From assembly GCA_001600355.1 (NCBI GenBank), contig BCJU01000003.1, forward strand, positions 1,182,519 to 1,246,518: 64,000 nt of DNA, in the 5' to 3' direction. The DNA comes from Meira nashicola. Taxonomy: Eukaryota; Basidiomycota; Exobasidiomycetes; Exobasidiales; Brachybasidiaceae. Both the position numbers and the translations under genes were made by a program. Below the pieces are notes generated by a model. The model was not told where the DNA came from. It worked only from the letters and a program-made list of their open reading frames with translations, and did not search any database. Below, one piece after another: positions 61,369 through 64,000 of this stretch. Position 1 is the stretch's first letter, and every line of letters starts with the position of its first letter.

Positions 61369-63957
61369 ATGATGCCAAAGCTTATCTTAGCAGCTCAAAC
61401 GATCGCCATTGTTGCTTTGGCATCCGTTTCAACTTCAATACCCTCCACTTCGGCTTTAAGCGTTGCGGAAGTTAATCAAAGATCTGGAGTAATTTTCGGA
61501 TTGGAAAAACGACATGGCGATCATGAAGAGGAAGAAGAAGAACAGGAAGAAGATCATCATCATATGCATATGGAACATTCACATCCTGAACAAGCAACAC
61601 ATCCAGGACATATGCATAATCATAGCTCACCTCATCCTTATGATGGTATTCCAGAAGCATCAAAAGCAGGATTAGAAATGTTCATCGTTCCTCCTTTACC
61701 ACATGGAGCAGGTGGACATAATCATGGACATGGAGGAGAAGCAGCAAAGGTTGAATTAAATGAAACCGTTATTTTAAGAGGAAAAGGACCTGATCCGTTA
61801 AGTTATATCGAATGGGATTTTAATTATGGAATAGGTAAAATTGAAGAATTGGAAAGATTTACAGGAGTATACAATGATCAAGAAGGAGAATGGAAAGATT
61901 TAATGTCTGTTGCAGGTGGACGTTATCGTCATTTAGTCGATGAAAAGGATGCAGAGAAACGAAAGAGTATAATAATGGACATTCAAGAACGTATAAAATC
62001 AAATAAAGAATACGTTGGAAGACATAGTTCTTTATTGATTTTACATGTGATTGGATGTATAATTAGTTGCTTTTTCATGTTACCTGCTACTTTAGCTTTA
62101 AGAGCTGCTTCTTCAAATCTTGCTCCTTTGGCTTCTTTGATTTATTTAATCACTTTAGCAAGTTCTTTATTCCTTTCAATCTTATACAAAGCAATGACGC
62201 CAAGATTATACCCTTCAAATTCTCATTCAGGTTTAGGATATACGATCTTTTGGATTTCACTTATCGTTTTAGGAGGTGATGTGTTTCGATTGGTTAAACA
62301 AATATTTACAGCTATTCGAACAATCAGATCTTCTTCTCAAAATCAATCAATGAAAGTTTTATTCAACTCTTTCACAAGTCAAAATAATAACAATTCTCGC
62401 CATCATGAAGAAGATGAAGAATTATATGATCCATCAGAAGAAGAAAGAATGTTATCAGACGATGGCTCAGGAATGAGTGATGCACGTGAATTGAATTTGG
62501 AAAGACAAGGCTCAAGTGGATCTTCTTCTCCTTTAAGATCTGTTCATTTTGATGAAAGTGATGAAAGAAGACATAATCGAAGATCAAGTAGCTCTCGTTC
62601 TTGGAATCGTGATTTACCAAGTCCAACTAGTACTTTATTAAACACTCCAAGAACATCTGTAATTGATGAATTACCACACGTTTCATGGGCAAAATTAGGA
62701 CAAGGAAGTGTTCCAAAATGGCGAGAAAATAATCAAGAATGTTTAAATGGTGCTTTGCTTAAACAAAAGAAAAAGTTTTCTTTAGCGAAATCAATCATTC
62801 GTTACTCTCACGTTACCGTTGCACGTTCACTACCAGTCTTATCTTTTGCTGCTGCTTATACAGGTTTAACGATTTATACGGGTTCTTGTAGAGGACCATA
62901 TAAAAACGTTTGTTTAGCACATGGAATTAAAGGTGGAATTTTCTTTTGGTATGGTTTATTAACTTTTGGACGTTATATGGGAGCTTATGCTGATTTAGGT
63001 TGGGCATGGAATCGTAAACCAATGACCAAGAAAGGTAAAAGAGGAAATCAAATTACAGCTGAATGGGTTGAATCTTTAGTTATATTCATTTATGGTGCAA
63101 CGAATACATGGATGGAACGTTTTGGTTCAGAAGCAGGAGATCCTTATACGGTTAAACAAGTTCAACATATTTCAATCGCAGTTATGTTTTGGTTTGCCGG
63201 TTTAATGGGAATGATTTTAGAATGGGGATCTTTAAAGAATTTATTAGCTTTCCCTGTTTCGTTAAAACAATCAAAAGTATCATCATCAAATCGTCAACAT
63301 AATCAAAGAGAAACACTTTCGGCCGATGAAATTGTAACTGTAAACGTTGCACCTCCTTCTTATAGCTTTTCGTTTAATCCTTTTCCTGCTTTGGTAATTG
63401 GAGTAACTGGAATCGCAATGGCAGCTCATCATCAAGATTACGTTTATGAAGTTTCAATTCATTCTCTTTGGGGTAATTTATTAGCTGGCTTTAGCGCTTT
63501 ACGATTTTTAACTTATTTCCTTTTATGGTTACGACCACCAACAAGTTCAATCATGCCTTCTCGTCCACCAACAGAAGCATTAGCAAGTTTCAGTTTAGCT
63601 TGTGGTGGATTGGTATTCATGTTAAGCAGTGAAGAAGTTAGCTTTGTTGCAATGAGAAACGGGTTTGGAGATTTTATGATGATCTTAAACGTAACAGTGG
63701 CAATCGTTGCTTTATTATTTTGTTGGATTGCTGGTTTGATGGTTTTAAAAGCATGGGCACTTAAACGAGAACATATCAGACAATTGATAAATAATACAAT
63801 TCGTTTAGAAGATACTCAAATTCATCAAGAAGATCATCATCCTAATGCTATTTCAAATCAAGATACTTTTGTTATTGGAACAGGTGATGATGAAGAAGAA
63901 TTAGCAAGAGTTCAAGATGAAAAACGTCAATTATCCACAAGTCCTGAACAAGTTTAA
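61369..63957 (+). CDS. Ytp1-family multi-spanning membrane protein
   Basis: 862 residues, intronless. The N-terminus MMPKLILAAQTIAIVALASV is a signal peptide. A luminal or extracellular segment follows that is strongly His-rich (residues 49-122, clusters such as HHHMHMEHSH, HMHNHSSPHP and HNHGHG), then an acidic patch. The membrane core holds about nine to eleven helices, including LLILHVIGCIISCFFMLPAT and SFAAAYTGLTIYTG. An acidic and Ser-rich loop (about 340-430) separates two halves. WVESLVIFIYGATNTWMERFG and the following helices match the Ytp1 C-terminal half, with histidines (HHQDYVYEVSIHSLWG) that could bind heme or metal, as in cytochrome b561-like proteins. Function is unknown in yeast. 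The stop is 43 bp from the window end. Confidence 0.85.
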   Translation: MMPKLILAAQTIAIVALASVSTSIPSTSALSVAEVNQRSGVIFGLEKRHGDHEEEEEEQEEDHHHMHMEHSHPEQATHPGHMHNHSSPHPYDGIPEASKAGLEMFIVPPLPHGAGGHNHGHGGEAAKVELNETVILRGKGPDPLSYIEWDFNYGIGKIEELERFTGVYNDQEGEWKDLMSVAGGRYRHLVDEKDAEKRKSIIMDIQERIKSNKEYVGRHSSLLILHVIGCIISCFFMLPATLALRAASSNLAPLASLIYLITLASSLFLSILYKAMTPRLYPSNSHSGLGYTIFWISLIVLGGDVFRLVKQIFTAIRTIRSSSQNQSMKVLFNSFTSQNNNNSRHHEEDEELYDPSEEERMLSDDGSGMSDARELNLERQGSSGSSSPLRSVHFDESDERRHNRRSSSSRSWNRDLPSPTSTLLNTPRTSVIDELPHVSWAKLGQGSVPKWRENNQECLNGALLKQKKKFSLAKSIIRYSHVTVARSLPVLSFAAAYTGLTIYTGSCRGPYKNVCLAHGIKGGIFFWYGLLTFGRYMGAYADLGWAWNRKPMTKKGKRGNQITAEWVESLVIFIYGATNTWMERFGSEAGDPYTVKQVQHISIAVMFWFAGLMGMILEWGSLKNLLAFPVSLKQSKVSSSNRQHNQRETLSADEIVTVNVAPPSYSFSFNPFPALVIGVTGIAMAAHHQDYVYEVSIHSLWGNLLAGFSALRFLTYFLLWLRPPTSSIMPSRPPTEALASFSLACGGLVFMLSSEEVSFVAMRNGFGDFMMILNVTVAIVALLFCWIAGLMVLKAWALKREHIRQLINNTIRLEDTQIHQEDHHPNAISNQDTFVIGTGDDEEELARVQDEKRQLSTSPEQV

Positions 63958-64000
63958 TTTTTATCCCTTTTTATTATGGAGCAAGTTTATTTGCACTATC

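Noticed and set aside
1..64000. CRISPR arrays, insertion sequences, retroelements or viral genes
   Set aside because: No regularly spaced repeats, terminal repeats, transposase, reverse transcriptase or integrase motifs were seen on either strand.

Overview
This window is nuclear DNA from a fungus, most likely a basidiomycete. Signs for this are compact genes on both strands, GT-AG introns mostly of 50-100 bp with GTGAGT/GTAAGT-type donors, long intronless reading frames, and typical fungal proteins (Ytp1 family, Flx1-type carrier, Sft2, Gpi10, a Ras of the fungal 'ras-2' type, F-BAR/RhoGAP, a Sak1/Ssp1-type kinase with a very long disordered frame). From memory the Ras protein resembles that of Ustilago-type fungi, so Ustilaginomycotina is a reasonable guess, but the species cannot be fixed from the sequence. 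Several apparent upstream starts are TTG or GTG; I use the first plausible ATG instead. No rRNA, convincing tRNA, CRISPR, transposon, viral remnant or prokaryotic element was seen.

Layout. 1-1655: gene-free. 1.7-6.9 kb: UBA1 (minus), U2 snRNP A' (plus), a mitochondrial-type molybdopterin-binding-fold protein (minus). 7-10.6 kb: a JMJD4-like JmjC oxygenase and a gamma-glutamyltranspeptidase-like hydrolase (plus). 10.6-15 kb: a run of mitochondrial genes (holo-ACP synthase, an MTFP1/MTP18-like inner-membrane protein with four exons, a large protein with a mitochondrial presequence). 15-25 kb: F-BAR/RhoGAP protein, a probable Rxt2 subunit of the Rpd3L histone deacetylase with a 5'UTR intron, and an ARMH3/DUF1741-like protein. 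25-29 kb: membrane-anchored SDR, Flx1/SLC25A32-type carrier, Ras2-type GTPase (three exons). 30-39.6 kb: a 1520-residue Snf1-activating-type kinase and a 1568-residue disordered orphan. 40.8-43.2 kb: PAF-acetylhydrolase-like lipase (three exons) and Sft2.

43.5-54 kb is the most accessory-looking part. It holds a GPI-anchored secreted protein with a C/CC/C motif, an F-box-like protein, MGST3, a small secreted six-cysteine protein with dibasic processing sites, and two single-pass membrane proteins without a signal peptide but with an early Lys-Arg site. Introns split several of these, so simple ORF scans miss them. 54.2-56.5 kb is GPI10, which acts in the GPI-anchor pathway that would serve the GPI protein nearby.

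56.8-59.3 kb is a tandem pair of RNF216/TRIAD3-like RBR ubiquitin ligases with identical intron architecture, including a shared 9-nt microexon. One copy appears frameshifted in its last exon, and the other lacks the RING2 histidine next to the catalytic cysteine. After a 2-kb gene-poor stretch the window ends with an intact Ytp1-family membrane protein carrying a histidine-rich luminal segment. The best candidates for something undescribed are the RBR pair and the surface/secreted genes at 43.5-54 kb.
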